The notes: generated from the sequence alone by a model not told the origin. Shown: positions 12,343 through 27,065, counted from the stretch's first letter. The stretch is 64,000 nt of DNA from Chlamydomonas reinhardtii (GCF_000002595.2 NC_057014.1:1595593-1659592), one strand, 5' to 3'. Translations and numbers: made by a program.

Positions 12343-12418
12343 AGGTATCCGTAAGTAACTCCGGCGTCGTCTGGGCGGGCTTTCGTTTCGTTTTTTAACA
12401 CACACACACACACACACA
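12305..12418. repeat. two (CA)n tracts bracketing a dispersed repeat core
   Basis: (AC)n runs at 12305-12339 and 12398-12418 flank about 58 bp. That spacer contains CGTCTGGGCGGGCTTTCG followed by a T-rich run ending in AACACACA. A closely similar core, in inverted orientation and again between microsatellites, lies at about 61596-61636. Confidence 0.75.
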
Positions 12419-12433
12419 GAGCAGGCGGAGGCG

Positions 12434-12769
12434 ATGGCGCGCGGCGACTTCTCTGCTCTGGGCCTGGGAGAGGGCTCGATGGGCATGTATGAACGTCGGT
12501 GGCGGGCTAGCAACGCGGGTCGCGTTTGGAATGTGGAGGTAGTGGTGACCAGGGATCAGCGGGCGGCCTTCATCAGGGCTGCGGCGCAGATTAAACACAC
12601 CGCAGGCGTGACGGTGGCCCCCTTCCTGACGCCGGAGGGGCGGGCAGCTAGGCGCGCGCGGCAAGCCCAGTTCGACAGCCTGGTGGAACGGGGTCTGCAG
12701 CCGTACTGGCGGGGCACGGACATCGTGACTGAGGAGGGGGACCGGCGCTGCGTACACCCCGTGCAGTAA
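12434..12769 (+). mobile_element. LINE ORF1-like fragment (111 codons)
   Basis: The frame opens just after a (CA)n tract and ends with TAA at 12767-12769. The central part, WNVEVVVTRDQRAAFIRAAA, then GVTVAPFLTPEGRAARRARQ, then GLQPYWRGTDIV, follows the pattern I associate with the C-terminal region of L1-type non-LTR retrotransposon ORF1 proteins: an RRM-like fold, then LTxExRxxRR, a short helix, and G..P.WRG. No reverse transcriptase or endonuclease frame is adjacent, so this is a fragment or an isolated domain. The frame is also open upstream through the CA repeat, so the ATG at 12434 need not be a true start. It could alternatively be a small host gene derived from such an element. Confidence 0.45.
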
Positions 12770-13070
12770 TGCACATGGCGGATAACTGAGAGGGGCGCGC
12801 ATTGTGTGTGTGTTTCAGTCCAGCGGAAGTTAGGCTTGTTGGGAATGCAGGGCTAGGACACAGACGGTTTTGGTTATTGATCCTCTCTCTCACTTTGTGG
12901 CTGCCCTTAGGCATATCCTGCCCTGTGGGGAAGGGAAGGTAGCTAGTGCCGGCGGGGTGCTTGTTTTGCGGTTGCTGCGGCCACGTGCCGGACTTGGACG
13001 GTACATGACTTTTTGCTAGGCGAACAAACAATGCATAGTGGCCAGCTGCCGGCTCGCAGCAGTGTTGATA

Positions 13071-13201
13071 TAGACGGAGGTGCGGCTTCTAGGGCCAAAC
13101 CGACGTCTCACAATATAGACAGAGGTGCGGCTCTTAGGGCCAAATCAGTGTCTAACCACAATAGATGGAGGTGCGGCTCCTGTGGCCAAACTGACGTCTA
13201 A
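13071..13201. repeat. minisatellite, three copies of a 45-46 bp unit
   Basis: Copies start at 13071, 13116 and 13162. Each begins TAGA(C/T)(G/A)GAGGTGCGGC and contains GGCCAAA followed by a GTCT-containing stretch. The copies are about 80 percent identical by eye. Confidence 0.85.
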
Positions 13202-13339
13202 CGCTACGCGTAGGCTTGGGAGACATGTACTGCCAGACCCATGCGCGACAAACAAGGTGCTAATGCGCCCCTGGCACTAGCAACTACGGGTTGTCCGGAT
13301 ACACGATCACGTGATCTGATAAACAACTGTAAACCGTTG

Positions 13340-16067
<2,728 letters not shown>

Positions 16068-19000
16068 CTAGTCATACCAGTGGCGGCAGCCAAAACACCC
16101 AGCGAGCCAGCCGCTCCCATTGCCAACAGGTTTCGACCTCCGCCCACCGGCATCTGCTCCCGCCACCCCGGCGGCCGCCGGAAGCGCGGCTCCTGCTGCT
16201 CCTGCTGCGGCTCCTGCTGCCGCTGCTCCTGCTGCTGCTGCTCCTGCAGCTACTGATTGAGGTCCCACCGCCACCGCCGCTGCTGCCGCACCCGCCGCTG
16301 CGCCGTGTGCTTGGGGCGTGCCGACAGCATTCATCTCATCCGACCCCTGCACCTGCTCCCCCTCCTGGCCACATGTCTGCCGCTGCGCCTGCTGCACCTC
16401 TTGCACCTCCACCGCGCCCCACGGCTGTCGCAGGCCCGCTTCTGGGCGGCCACCAAAAGCTGCGCCTGCCGCTGTGCCTGCCGCTGCGGTCGCAGACTCG
16501 CCCTGCAGCGATCCTGTCCGGGACCGGGAGCACGTCGTGCTGCCGCCGCCGTCCTCCGCATCCGACACCCACACCACCTCCTGTCCGGGGCTAAGGCCGA
16601 ACAACCCCAGTTCCGTGGGCGTCAGCCCGCGCCGCGGCGGCCGCGGCGGCGCACCGCCGCCCTCGCCACGGGACGCACCACCCGCTGACGTACCTCCGAT
16701 CGCACCGCCTCCTGCCCTTCCGCAGTACAGCGCCAGCGGGACACTGTGTGCGCCGCTGCTCGTGGCGAGCGGCGTGGAGGGCTGTGCGTCATGCCCGCCG
16801 CCACAGCCGCCGCCGGCGTCAGCGCCACGCGAATCGTAGCCACCAGGGCTGATGCAAGCCACGGGCTTACCTGCGGCAGCGCCGGCAACTGCGATCATCA
16901 GGGCAGCAGGTGGCGGCGGCGGCGGCAGCGGCGGCTGCGCGAAGCCCCAGGCCACGTCTACAGCAGTGATGGAGATGCGCGCAGCAGCGCGCGCCAGCGC
17001 CAGCGCCGCGGCGACGGAGGTTTCAGAGGAGGGGCCGCCGGAGCTGGAGGCGACGTGCGTGCCGGGTCGTGAGTGCGGCGCGCCGCTCGTGTGTGAGCTG
17101 TAGCCGTAGTGCGGCGGCGGCAGCGGATGCTGCAATACACGATATTGTGGAGCAAAGGCTGGTGACGCGCCCTGATGACCTGATAGGTGCAAAGCGACCA
17201 TCTCCGGCGTCGCAAGCGCCGGCGGCGGGCCGGGCGACGACTGCAAGACTACTTCCCAAAGGTTGCGGCCGCTTGCATTTGTAAGCTGTGTCGGCATCGG
17301 TGACGATGCGGCGGAGGCAGTGGACTGCAGCGGCGCCGCCGCCGCCGCCGCCGCCGCTGCCGCGACGGCGGCGGAGGCACTGCTGGCGGCGGAGGCACTG
17401 CCGCCGCCGCTGCCAGAGCCCCAGCTGTGCTGCATGTAGCGGTTGTTGCGGTGGGTATTATCGACGTCGACATCGTATCGCCGCCGGCCGCCGCTCCTGC
17501 CGCGCTGTTTACAGGCGGCGGCTGTGGCAGTAGCCGCCGAGGAGGAGGCCGCGGCGGCGGCGACGGCGGGGCCCCAGGTGGAGCTGATACGAACCGCCTG
17601 AGCCACTGTCAGGCGATTTGGCCTGCCGGCGGCGGCGCCGCCACCGCCGCCGCCGTCAGTGGAGGCAGAGATGGCGGCGGCAGGGCTGCCGCCGCCAATG
17701 ATACCGCCGACGCCGGCGCCAGCACCGCCACCGCCGACGCTGTCGGCAGCTGTGGTGGTGGCGGCGGCAGCAGTGGAATGGCCGGGTGCGGCCAGCAGGG
17801 CGCTGGGCGTTGACATGGACAGAGAGCCCGTCGCGCCGCCACTGCTGCTAACAGGTGCGCCGCCGGCGGCGCGGACGGCGCCGCTGGCGGCGCCTACGCT
17901 GCCGCGGTACAAGCTGACGTACCCGATGGCACTCAGCGCGCCCTCCGGCTCCACTGCCGAGTCCTCCGGGATATAGCCGCTGCTGCACTCGCGGCGGCGC
18001 AGGCCCCGCATGAACCCCGACCCCGCAGCGGCGCCGCCACTGCTAGGCCGGGCGCTCATGTAATCGCCGCACGTCGCCGCTGTCGTTGCCCTTGCCGCCG
18101 CGCTCGCGGGCATTGCTGCTGCCGTTGACCCGCTGCTACGCAGCGGCGAGCCGCCGCCGTCGCCGCCAGAGGTCTCATGGCCGGCGGCAAGCGTACCTGC
18201 ACCTGTGCCAGCTGGCCCTGCCGCCGCCGCCGCCCTGGCCGTCGCCGCCGCTGCCGCCACTGGGTATGGGGTCATCAATGGCGCGGCTCCAGCAGCTGCC
18301 GCCACCTGCTGCCGTGCACTCAGCGCGTCGGCAGCACTGCCAGCACCTGAGGCCCTGCCGGCAGCAGCATCGGCAGCACCGGCAGTAGCAGGGGCAACGG
18401 TGTCAGCAGTAGCCAGCAGCGCCATGGCTCGCGAACCCGTCCAGTTCCCGCTGGAGCTGGTGTTGCTGCCGCCGCCGCGGCTCTGGGTTTTGCTGGCGGC
18501 GCTGTTGCTATCCTGTACACGCAGGCGGCGGCAGATGCTTGCGAGCGTCGCCGCGAGCGAGGCAGACACAGAGCCTGTGCCGGTACCGAAGTAGGAGGCA
18601 GCAGAGGCGTGTGTGGCGGCGGCGGTGGCGGTGGTGGCGCCGCCGGGGGCGCTGATGCGGGCGTCCGGCGTCGTCGTCAAGATGCCCGAACTGATGGCGG
18701 CGCGGCCGGTGGCGACGCCAGGTGTTGGCGTTGCCGGCGCCGCAGCTGCAGTTGCTGCTGCGGCGGCGGTCGCTGCAGGAACGAAGCCTGGGTCGCATTC
18801 GCGGCGACCGTGGCGGTGCTGCTCCCGCCGCTGCTGCGACGCCTGCTGCGCCGTATGCTGGTGCTGGTGCTGCGCCGCCACCTGACGGGGCTGCGGGCTG
18901 CTGCTGTGCAGCCGCCGCGGCACGACGGGCGCTTGCGCGCCGGCGGCCAACGCTCTCCGCGGCACGTCACCCACCGCTTCGACCCCCGCCGCCGCCGCCA

Positions 19001-21041
19001 CCGCCGCCGCCGCTGCCGCCGCTGAGGTGGATGGAGAAGCGCCGGTTGCAACCGAAGCAGCGTCGCCGTCGCCCTCTGCTGCTGCGGCTGCAGCCACGGC
19101 AGTAGGGCCTGCCGAGGCCGCCGCGGACAGTAAGAGGTCGTGTAACCGTGCGTCGGGCCCCAGTGCTGGCGTGTGCGGCTGGTGAAGCACGGGCGAGCAG
19201 GAGGAGTGCAGGCCTGCGGCGGCTGCTGCTGCCACGGCGGCGGCGCCAGCGGTGCCAGCGTCACCACCATTTGTGCCGAGCGCTGTTGTCACCATGGGGC
19301 TGACATTGGCCCCATCACCGGTTGCAGCTCGTGCAGCTGGTGGTGCAGGTGGTGCTGGTGGTGCTGCTCCTGTTGTGGCTGCGGCTGCTGTTGCGGCGGC
19401 GGCTGCAGCAGCAGACCTCTTGCCAGCAGGCAGCAGCGGCAAGCGCTGCCCCTCGCCGGCGGCGGCGGCGGCACCGTCCACGTCAGCAGCCTCGCCAGCA
19501 TCATTGCTGTCGCCGAGGGCGGAGACGACCACCACACCAAAGGGAGCGTCAGCAGCCCCGCCGGCGGCGGCAAACTCAGCGCTCCCAGCGTCAGCAGCCC
19601 TTGCGCCCGCCCCTGCGCCCACCGCCGCACCACCACCACCATCACAATCACCACCACCACCACCACCACCACCACCATCACCACCATCACCACCACCACC
19701 ACCACCACCACCACCACCACCACCACCACCACCACCACCACCACCACCAGCAGGCCCGAGCTCCGGCACGGGCACGGGCACGGGCACGGGCAACACGCCC
19801 TCATGTCGTGGATCCAACACAAACAGCGGCAGCTCTAATAGCTGCTGAGACAGCGGCAGCAGCCCGCCGCTGGCGCCAGTGGCCCCGTCGGCGGCGCCTC
19901 CGCCGCTGGCATTGCTCGCCCGGCCCACGATCAGAAGCGTCACGTCGGCGGCTGCTACTACGGGCGCGGCGGCGCCGCCGTGCAAACCAGCGCCGGTGGG
20001 GCCTGTCGCATCCGTGGAATGGCGCGGCACGCGTGGCAGCAGCGGTCGCGACGGCGAGTGGGCCGCATAGGCCGCATGGCTGGCATGTGCCACGCTAGCG
20101 TCGTCGTCGGCGGCGTCGTCGGCGGCGGCGTCGGCGGCGGCGTCGTCGGCGGCGGCGTCGGCGGCGGCGCCAGGTCCGAAAACTACCGCGGCTGCCAGTA
20201 ACGACGACGAAGGAGAGGGCGCAGCAGCCGCCGTGGTGGCGGTGGTGGTGCAGGTTGTAGCGGTGACGGGGATGGTGGCACAGCCTGGTGCGTGTGCTCC
20301 TTCATGAGGATGCAGGTGCCGTGAGATCCGCCGCGCACGGCGATGTGAGCTGCTCCTGGTGAGCGCGCCGCCGCCGCCGCCATGCCCGCCGCTGTGCCCG
20401 CCGCCGCCGCCGCCGCCGCCGTGCCCGCCGCCGCTGACGCTTCTGCCGCCATGCCAAGATGCACTGTGCAGGTTCTGGATCATAAGGTGTGAGCCGTATC
20501 CGGCGTGGGCGCCGCCGCCAGTGCCGCCGTCGCAGGGGTGGTGGGAAGCGCCGCCGACAGCGGTGCCGCTGCCGCCGTGGCTAGGCGGCACACGGGGCAG
20601 CCCTCCGCTGTATGAGGGCGTGGGCAGGGAGGCGGTAAGGAAGTACGACGACCAGTCGGCGGCACAGTCCGAGGGGTCGTGGCTGCCACTTGCGTCCACC
20701 AAGGCTGCCGGTAGCTGGTGCGACGAGGTGTGGGCAGTGGTGTGGGCTGCGGTGTGTGCGGCTGTCGCTGCTGCTGGTGCCAGAAGCAGCCCCGCGCCTG
20801 GTGTGGGAGAGGGCGCGCCGGCGAGGGAGGCGGCGACGACGGGGTGGCTTGAAGATGCCAAATGGGCTTGTGGCGAGGAGCCGGCGGGCGTTGCGGCCGG
20901 CGGCGTTGAGACGTTGCCACGATTTGTCATGGGTGGTGCGGCGCAGGGATGCGTGGCGTGCAGCAGGCGGCGGCCGTCATCTGCTGCTGCTGCAGGCGCC
21001 ACTGCGCTTATTACAAGCGGGGCCGCGTCACGAGGCTGCAT
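16068..21041 (-). CDS. 1657-residue low-complexity Ala/Gly/Ser-rich protein, single exon
   Basis: I do not recognise it. One frame of 1657 codons runs from an ATG at 21041 to a stop at 16068-16070. It is mostly Ala, Gly, Thr, Ser and His tracts. A (CCA)n microsatellite on the plus strand encodes a long poly-Gly segment, and a GCC/GAC-rich tract encodes Ala-Asp repeats near 20100-20170. Non-repetitive islands include RLHDLLLSAAA near residue 629, RRECDPGFVP near 743, SICRRLRVQDSN near 845, RRRECSSGYIPEDS near 1014, NRLTVAQAV near 1137, RNLWEVVLQSSPG near 1265, GLFGLSPGQEVVWVSDAEDG near 1490, and the ending SGWLAGCFGCRHWYD. The first, second, fourth and fifth have counterparts in the plus-strand frame at 5752-8874. 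No catalytic domain or clear transmembrane segment is visible. Antisense frames are also open because of the composition, but lack such islands. Confidence 0.6.
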   Translation of the reverse strand: MQPRDAAPLVISAVAPAAAADDGRRLLHATHPCAAPPMTNRGNVSTPPAATPAGSSPQAHLASSSHPVVAASLAGAPSPTPGAGLLLAPAAATAAHTAAHTTAHTSSHQLPAALVDASGSHDPSDCAADWSSYFLTASLPTPSYSGGLPRVPPSHGGSGTAVGGASHHPCDGGTGGGAHAGYGSHLMIQNLHSASWHGGRSVSGGGHGGGGGGGGHSGGHGGGGGALTRSSSHRRARRISRHLHPHEGAHAPGCATIPVTATTCTTTATTAAAAPSPSSSLLAAAVVFGPGAAADAAADDAAADAAADDAADDDASVAHASHAAYAAHSPSRPLLPRVPRHSTDATGPTGAGLHGGAAAPVVAAADVTLLIVGRASNASGGGAADGATGASGGLLPLSQQLLELPLFVLDPRHEGVLPVPVPVPVPELGPAGGGGGGGGGGGGGGGGGGGGDGGDGGGGGGGGGDCDGGGGAAVGAGAGARAADAGSAEFAAAGGAADAPFGVVVVSALGDSNDAGEAADVDGAAAAAGEGQRLPLLPAGKRSAAAAAAATAAAATTGAAPPAPPAPPAARAATGDGANVSPMVTTALGTNGGDAGTAGAAAVAAAAAAGLHSSCSPVLHQPHTPALGPDARLHDLLLSAAASAGPTAVAAAAAAEGDGDAASVATGASPSTSAAAAAAAVAAAAGVEAVGDVPRRALAAGAQAPVVPRRLHSSSPQPRQVAAQHQHQHTAQQASQQRREQHRHGRRECDPGFVPAATAAAAATAAAAPATPTPGVATGRAAISSGILTTTPDARISAPGGATTATAAATHASAASYFGTGTGSVSASLAATLASICRRLRVQDSNSAASKTQSRGGGSNTSSSGNWTGSRAMALLATADTVAPATAGAADAAAGRASGAGSAADALSARQQVAAAAGAAPLMTPYPVAAAAATARAAAAAGPAGTGAGTLAAGHETSGGDGGGSPLRSSGSTAAAMPASAAARATTAATCGDYMSARPSSGGAAAGSGFMRGLRRRECSSGYIPEDSAVEPEGALSAIGYVSLYRGSVGAASGAVRAAGGAPVSSSGGATGSLSMSTPSALLAAPGHSTAAAATTTAADSVGGGGAGAGVGGIIGGGSPAAAISASTDGGGGGGAAAGRPNRLTVAQAVRISSTWGPAVAAAAASSSAATATAAACKQRGRSGGRRRYDVDVDNTHRNNRYMQHSWGSGSGGGSASAASSASAAVAAAAAAAAAAPLQSTASAASSPMPTQLTNASGRNLWEVVLQSSPGPPPALATPEMVALHLSGHQGASPAFAPQYRVLQHPLPPPHYGYSSHTSGAPHSRPGTHVASSSGGPSSETSVAAALALARAAARISITAVDVAWGFAQPPLPPPPPPAALMIAVAGAAAGKPVACISPGGYDSRGADAGGGCGGGHDAQPSTPLATSSGAHSVPLALYCGRAGGGAIGGTSAGGASRGEGGGAPPRPPRRGLTPTELGLFGLSPGQEVVWVSDAEDGGGSTTCSRSRTGSLQGESATAAAGTAAGAAFGGRPEAGLRQPWGAVEVQEVQQAQRQTCGQEGEQVQGSDEMNAVGTPQAHGAAAGAAAAAVAVGPQSVAAGAAAAGAAAAGAAAGAAGAALPAAAGVAGADAGGRRSKPVGNGSGWLAGCFGCRHWYD
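19636..19748. repeat. (CCA)n trinucleotide tract inside the 1657-codon frame
   Basis: Mostly CCA repeats on the plus strand, with occasional TCA. It is read on the minus strand as poly-Gly with a few Asp. The length is a multiple of three in effect, since the frame stays open on both sides. Confidence 0.95.
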
Positions 21042-23646
21042 GGCTAGGTGGCGGTAGCTAAGGTCTGAGTGGTGGATGGCGAAGCTCGTGAAGGTGGAAG
21101 GCGTTGGAGCCCAAGTTCGGCGTGCGCATATGGAGTGTCAGGACTCAGCCTGTCCCAGGAAACGGTTGGTATTCGGCCAGTTCGCGTAGACAGGCAAGCC
21201 ACGCTGCGAGCTCTCACGCGTACACATTTACTTAATAAGCTCGTTGCAGGACTCGGACATCGAAGACGAAGGCCTCTCAGGAAGGGTACGTAGCCGCGCC
21301 TCAGCGCCGAGAGACGCTGCGGAATCAGCGTCAGGCTAGCTGCAGTTTTCTAGTATGGTAAAGCCTGTAGAGCACGCCTGCAGGTCAGGCGAGGGGTATA
21401 AGGCGCCGGGTAGGAGAGGTCTGAAGACTGGACGGCGCGCGTTCGACCCTATGCCACAATCCTTGCCATGACAGGCCTGAAACAAACAGGTTAAGTCAGC
21501 ATACGTACCTTAGGCGTCAAGCGGCTTGCGGTCCTACGAATCGTCGCGGCCGTCGAATGCTTTCCCGCCGCACCGCCAAGCGCCCCTCAAGTGGCTAGTT
21601 GAATTAATAACCCACTCATATCCATGCAGACGCCTGCACTGGCAGTTTTCCTGGACCGGCACGTCACCGGCCCAACGCGATTGAAATCGGCGAGAGCGGC
21701 TCGATCGTTGGGCCAAATCAACGAAGATAGTATTTCTGCAGCGTTTAGGTGCCCGGAGTGCAGTGCGGTCGATTACAGCAGCGCCTGTCAGAAGGATTGC
21801 TACGTACACCTAACACCTTAGGTGAGCTTCACATGAGGCGCGATTGCCGCAATGATTGCGGATACATATATACACAAGGTAAGAACGCAAGTACGGATCA
21901 TGCCATCGGTTTTGGTGCGGTGACTGTGTTGTCCGGATCCGGACTGTGCGACATACGGCGCTTGTTTACCTCAGCACCAGCCGGCTTGGACCAGCATGTT
22001 AATCGCAATGACGGCATGCGACAACGACATGCGACAACGACATAGGCAGCACTCCGTCGTCACGTACTGACTTGGGCCGGGCCGACCGTGAAGTTCGGGG
22101 CAGGGTTCGTGGAGGGTTCGGGGCTGTGCCCAAGGCTGTGCCCCCCCCCCCGGATGGCCACGCCCCCCCGGATGGCCACGCCCACGGACAGCGCAGCCAA
22201 CTTTGCTCGGCTATACCGTACAAGCTGCTATACGAAAGTTACGACATGCGAATGGCAAGGTTGCTTCCTTCCCAGTTCCCAAACATGCGGTCGCTTCCCC
22301 AATGGTCCCAAAACTCGCCCATCGCACGCCCAATCGCCCATACGCAAATCATCCCCGCCCAAAGTTGAACCAGACTTGGCTGCCGTACGCACGGAATGTT
22401 CCGCATGCATGCAAATTAGCACCCAAGCCAAACTCCTACAAGACGTTGGCAAGGTTGCCACAGACGCAACACTGATGGGCTAGCTGATGCCCCTGCTGAA
22501 CGGCTAACTGCCGTCCTACCTCCTACCAACTTTTGACAGCAGACGTGCCCTCACATCGCTTGCAAGACGGGGCCCCTTGCCCTGTCCAGTGTCCGGCTCT
22601 CTTAGACCTGCAGTGCCTGGCTGCTGCCGCACCCCGGTTTGTCCAGCAGGCCCGCTGCGCCTGGCTGCACACTCGAAGCAAGGGTGTCAATGTCAGACGA
22701 GGGCCACGTCGGGGCCGGGGCAACGTCGGGGGCCACATGGGCCGAGTCAGGCACCCCGCAACCCTGACTCATAAGAGTGAAATGACCCTTGCATCCAACA
22801 CCCTGCGCCCCCGTCGCCATCGTGTGCGCCACGCTAGGCCGAGCCCACACCTGCCAACTACAGCACGGCACTACGCTGGACGCATGCACGTCGTGCACCC
22901 TGTAAGATTCCGACCGTGTACCAAGCTCTCCACTCGCACACGCACTTCCACAGTTCAACTCAAAACAAAGTACGGTATCACGATTAACTGCCAGACGCGG
23001 CCGCGTCTTCCAAACAAACCTAGATCCAGAACCAGCCAACAGGGTGCGGAGGAGGTTTGGCCTTGATCTGGAGTTGTCCGTCACCAGTCCACCACCCGGC
23101 TCATGTCCTGCCATCAGTCCGATTATTGCCATCACCTGCCACCATCACGGGATCACAATATTTGCTTGAATCCCCTCTCCTCCTCCCCAAAGCGGCTTGA
23201 TTGTGATCGCATCCTGCCACACCAACGTAGCCACTCATTCGTCCTATCATCTGCACGTCACACATCGTAGGTCACGCAAACAAGGACAAACCATTGCTGC
23301 ACCGCCGGGTGCTACCCTGTTAAAAATCACATTGCCGCAGCTGGACCACCTCATCCCTTTCCCAATCACGGTATGCCACAGCTTAGCCCAATCAACACCG
23401 CAGCCCTTGCTGACCGCGATGAGCCGCAAAACCGTACATGACTGCAATGCGGCGCTCCTTGACCGCCTAACCCCTCGCCTAACCCATTCAATGAGTCCAG
23501 TGCGCCTCAATGCCGCGCCTCAGCCCTTGATGGCCGCAAGAGGCCGCTGCTTGCCCCGTTAGTTACGCACCATTGCACCCCTTGCACGTCTGCAACACCT
23601 ACTATTACGCCGCACCTTGCGCTCCATTCCCCTCGCTCGCCCTTTA
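21042..23646. other. intergenic, no supported gene
   Basis: The minus frame of the low-complexity gene stays open for a short distance upstream of its ATG (to a TGA near 21140), so the immediate flank is probably its 5' UTR. The remainder has only random-looking frames. A TTGCA at 23573-23577 (TGCAA on the minus strand) is a possible variant poly(A) word for the RtcB gene. Confidence 0.35.
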
Positions 23647-26600
23647 TCACCCCTTGATGACCGCAATGGGCCGCAGCTTCACCGCCTTCTTGCTGATGCC
23701 CGCCTGGTGGCACGTGTCCACCACCTCGCTCACGTCCTTGTAGCTCTCCGGCGCCTCCTCCATGACCAGCTTGGGCGAGGCCACACGGATGGCGATGCCC
23801 TTGGCCTGCATGGCGCGTGTGTGCGGGGTGGCGGTGGCGGTGATCACGGGGGTGGGTGGGGGGGTACGGGGTTCGGGAGGCAGTGTGTAGGTGTGTAGGC
23901 GTGTAGGTGGGTAGGCGGGTAGATGAGCAGGTGGGTAGGTGGGTAGGTACGTAGGTGGGTCACATGGACTAGGGCGGCGGCAGGGCGCAGGAAGCAGGAG
24001 CGGAAAGCAATGGTCACGTGCAAACGCAACGCTTCATGTGCGCTCCAGTTTACAGTACCTGTACCAATTGCCCTGGTATACCGTACGTGTGAGGGCCATC
24101 CCCACAAGCACTCACGCACCTTGAGGTTGTCCAGGACGTCCTGGTAGTCCAGCTTGTTGCGGCTGTTGTTGCGGCTGCGGGCGCGGCCTGTGGGGGTCAT
24201 AAACCCGGAAATTATTACCGTACCGTACAAAACGGGCATGAATTTGCTTTTGTTCAACGTTTGCATCGAATTCGAGCCCTGGATTCAAATCGTCGCCGGT
24301 GCCCCGGAACCGCCACCTCGCGCCTGCTCATACGCGGCTAGGAGCGCGGCTAGGAGCCCCTGCCTTTCTGCATGTTGCACGCCCGGCGTTGACGCCCTCG
24401 CCCTCGTGCTTTCCTGACACCTGGCTCTCTGTCGCTACCAAGCCCCCCCCCCCCCTGGGACCGCACTCACCCGCGCCGTGGCACGTGGAGCCGAACGTCT
24501 CAGTGAAACCCTGCGTGCACAGGTGTGCCGGGCGGGGGTGCCCGGGTGTGCCCACGGTGTGGGGTGAGAAGGCTGGGCTAGAAAGAGGCAATCTTCGTGT
24601 GAACATCCAAGTAAATCATATTCTCCTCAAGTTCTGCGTGTAATAAACTACCCCCTTGCATTGCTGAGCGATTAGGTGAGTTCGCGGGGTCCCGGTTTCG
24701 CGCCGCAGCAGCTAAGCTAGCCACCTAGACGCATGCACTCAGCTTCTTTACCAACGAGCCTTACTTATCACCACTACTACTCCAGACTACTTGCTTTCAA
24801 TAGGAACTTAGTATTTTAGCATTAGCCGCCACGGAAACACGGGGGAACCAGCAGCCTGCCGCTGGCGAAACAACGGTATGGAATGCGTCGCGTGTGCCCG
24901 CTGTACCTCTGGACGTCGGCACTTCACTTCATATTTGATACACACCATCCCATGGATGGCTACCCCCCCCGGTGCCCCACATGGGTCTGTTTTCCTGAGT
25001 TCGGCGTTGATCCCTCAATCACGCACACCTGCTCGGTGCCGGTGAGGACGTAGGAGGAGGTGCCCATGGTGCCGCCCACCAACACCGGCTGGCCGATCTG
25101 TGTGTGGGGGGGGGGGAGGGGAAAGCCGAAACAGGGGCGGGGCACGGGGGCACAGTGTGAGTATGCCGCGCCGTACGCCGTTCGCCGGGGGTCGTGGTTC
25201 CAGACGCCACACTGTCTGCCTCTCACACACACAATGCCTTCCCACCAGCCCCTCCCTCAACCTCCCCGCCCGTCCTCCTGACTGACCAGCTGGTAATCGG
25301 CGGGGATCAGCGGGTGGTGCGGCGGGAAGGCGCGCGTGGAGCCCTTGCGGTGCACCAGCAGCCGCCTATGCTGGCCGTCCACACAGTGCTGCTCCACCTG
25401 CGGGCGGGGATGCAGGTGGGGATGTGGGGGCGTTGGCGTGGCATTGGTTGTGGGGTCTTGGGGTCTGCGTGGAATGCGCGGTGTGGAAGGTGGGTCGTGT
25501 TTACTGAATGGACCAGTGGATTACGCTTATTAAGGGGCAGGTATAGCTGAGCCCCGAGAAACAAATTACGCCCAACCCGGTGGGATATGCGTTGTGGATG
25601 GCAGGTCGTGGGTGCGGCTCTTTCGGGTTTAGGTGGTGCGGTTGGGATTTGGTGCCGAGTGTGCTGATTTGTGTGGTGTTGTAAAAAAGGGCTCGGTGGA
25701 AGGGCTGACGCTGCGCCAGGCAAGCCTTTGCGGGCGCGCGCCGCCCGCCTCAAACCCGTCTAGCGCAACGCGCTGCACCGTTGCGCGCGCGGTGCCCCGC
25801 CGTAACCTCACCCTACAAGCATCCAATTTCCGTTGCCTTTCCGGTCACCAAGTTAGTTGGAAGTCTTGAAACCGCGTACCTTGGCGATGTTGTGTGAGAC
25901 GTCGTACACCACGTGCATGTCGAGGTCATCAGGAGTGGATTTGAAGATCTTGGCAAACGCCTGCATCATTGGGTGTTGTACAGCCGACATGCCGTACAAA
26001 CGCACTTGATGGCACGCTTTTTTTAAAGGACATTAGGGCCGGGTGCAGCAGTGCAGTGCAATGCGATAGGTACCCCTTCGATTTCGAGTCCCCGTGGGTA
26101 TGGTGTTCCCCTCATGGTTCCCTCTATGGGTCCCCACAAACGTTTACTGCTCCACCTAACCACCTGTACCGCTTTCCCAAACATCTATGCAACCCCCTTC
26201 CCTCTCCCCCCAGTCCGCGCACCTGCCGCGCCAGGAAGGTCATGCTGCTGCGGTTGACCCAGGCGTAGTTGGCGGCGCAGGACATGGCCTGTGTGTGGGG
26301 GGGAGGGTGGGTGTGTGTGTGCAGGTGCGGGGGATAGCGTATGTGTGCAGGACAAATATCACAGAAGCTGGGTGGAGGCGAGCATGCCTCAGGCGTGTAA
26401 CGCTCACGCCAATCAGGGCGGGCGGGTGGGCTGCAAGACGAAGTGTGGGCTGCAAAGAGCCTCAGGCGGCCGGGACCTGCCTAATACCACACTACACCAC
26501 ACCACACCACACGACACTATGCCAGACAGCGTTTGCCTGCAGTCCAGCGAACCGCTGAAGCACTCGCGGGCCGACACTCGTGCCATACACGCACGCACGC

Positions 26601-26971
26601 ACACACATATACACACGTAACCGCACACGCTCCCTATCCCTCACCCACCTTCAGGTATGCTTGCCCCTCCTCGCTGTTGATGCGCGCGCAGGCCAGCTGC
26701 CTGAAGTAGTGGCGGGGATTACATTTATGATTGCTTAAGAAGCGGTGGGGTGGGGAAGAAGTCCAAAACAAAGGTGTCGAGAGGGGGCGTGCAGGAGGCC
26801 GGGGGCGGGTGTGGGAGCAGGGAAACGTGCGCCACACACACAAATACACCCGGGATTCCTTGTGCTCTTAAACACAGAATTCCAAGCACACGCGCACCTG
26901 TCGTTGGTGATGATGCCGTCCCGCGCCATGGCCCGCTCCATGGCCACCAACGCGTCAGTGGCCACCTGAGG

Positions 26972-27065
<94 letters not shown>

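Noticed and set aside
19289-20098. Open frames reading poly-His or poly-Val through the CCA tract
   Set aside because: Shadows of the 1657-codon frame caused by the trinucleotide repeat.
21425-26100. B-box-like words (GCGTTCGACCC near 21440, ATTTCGAGTCC near 26083) as possible tRNA genes or SINEs
   Set aside because: No matching A box at the right distance and no cloverleaf could be drawn.
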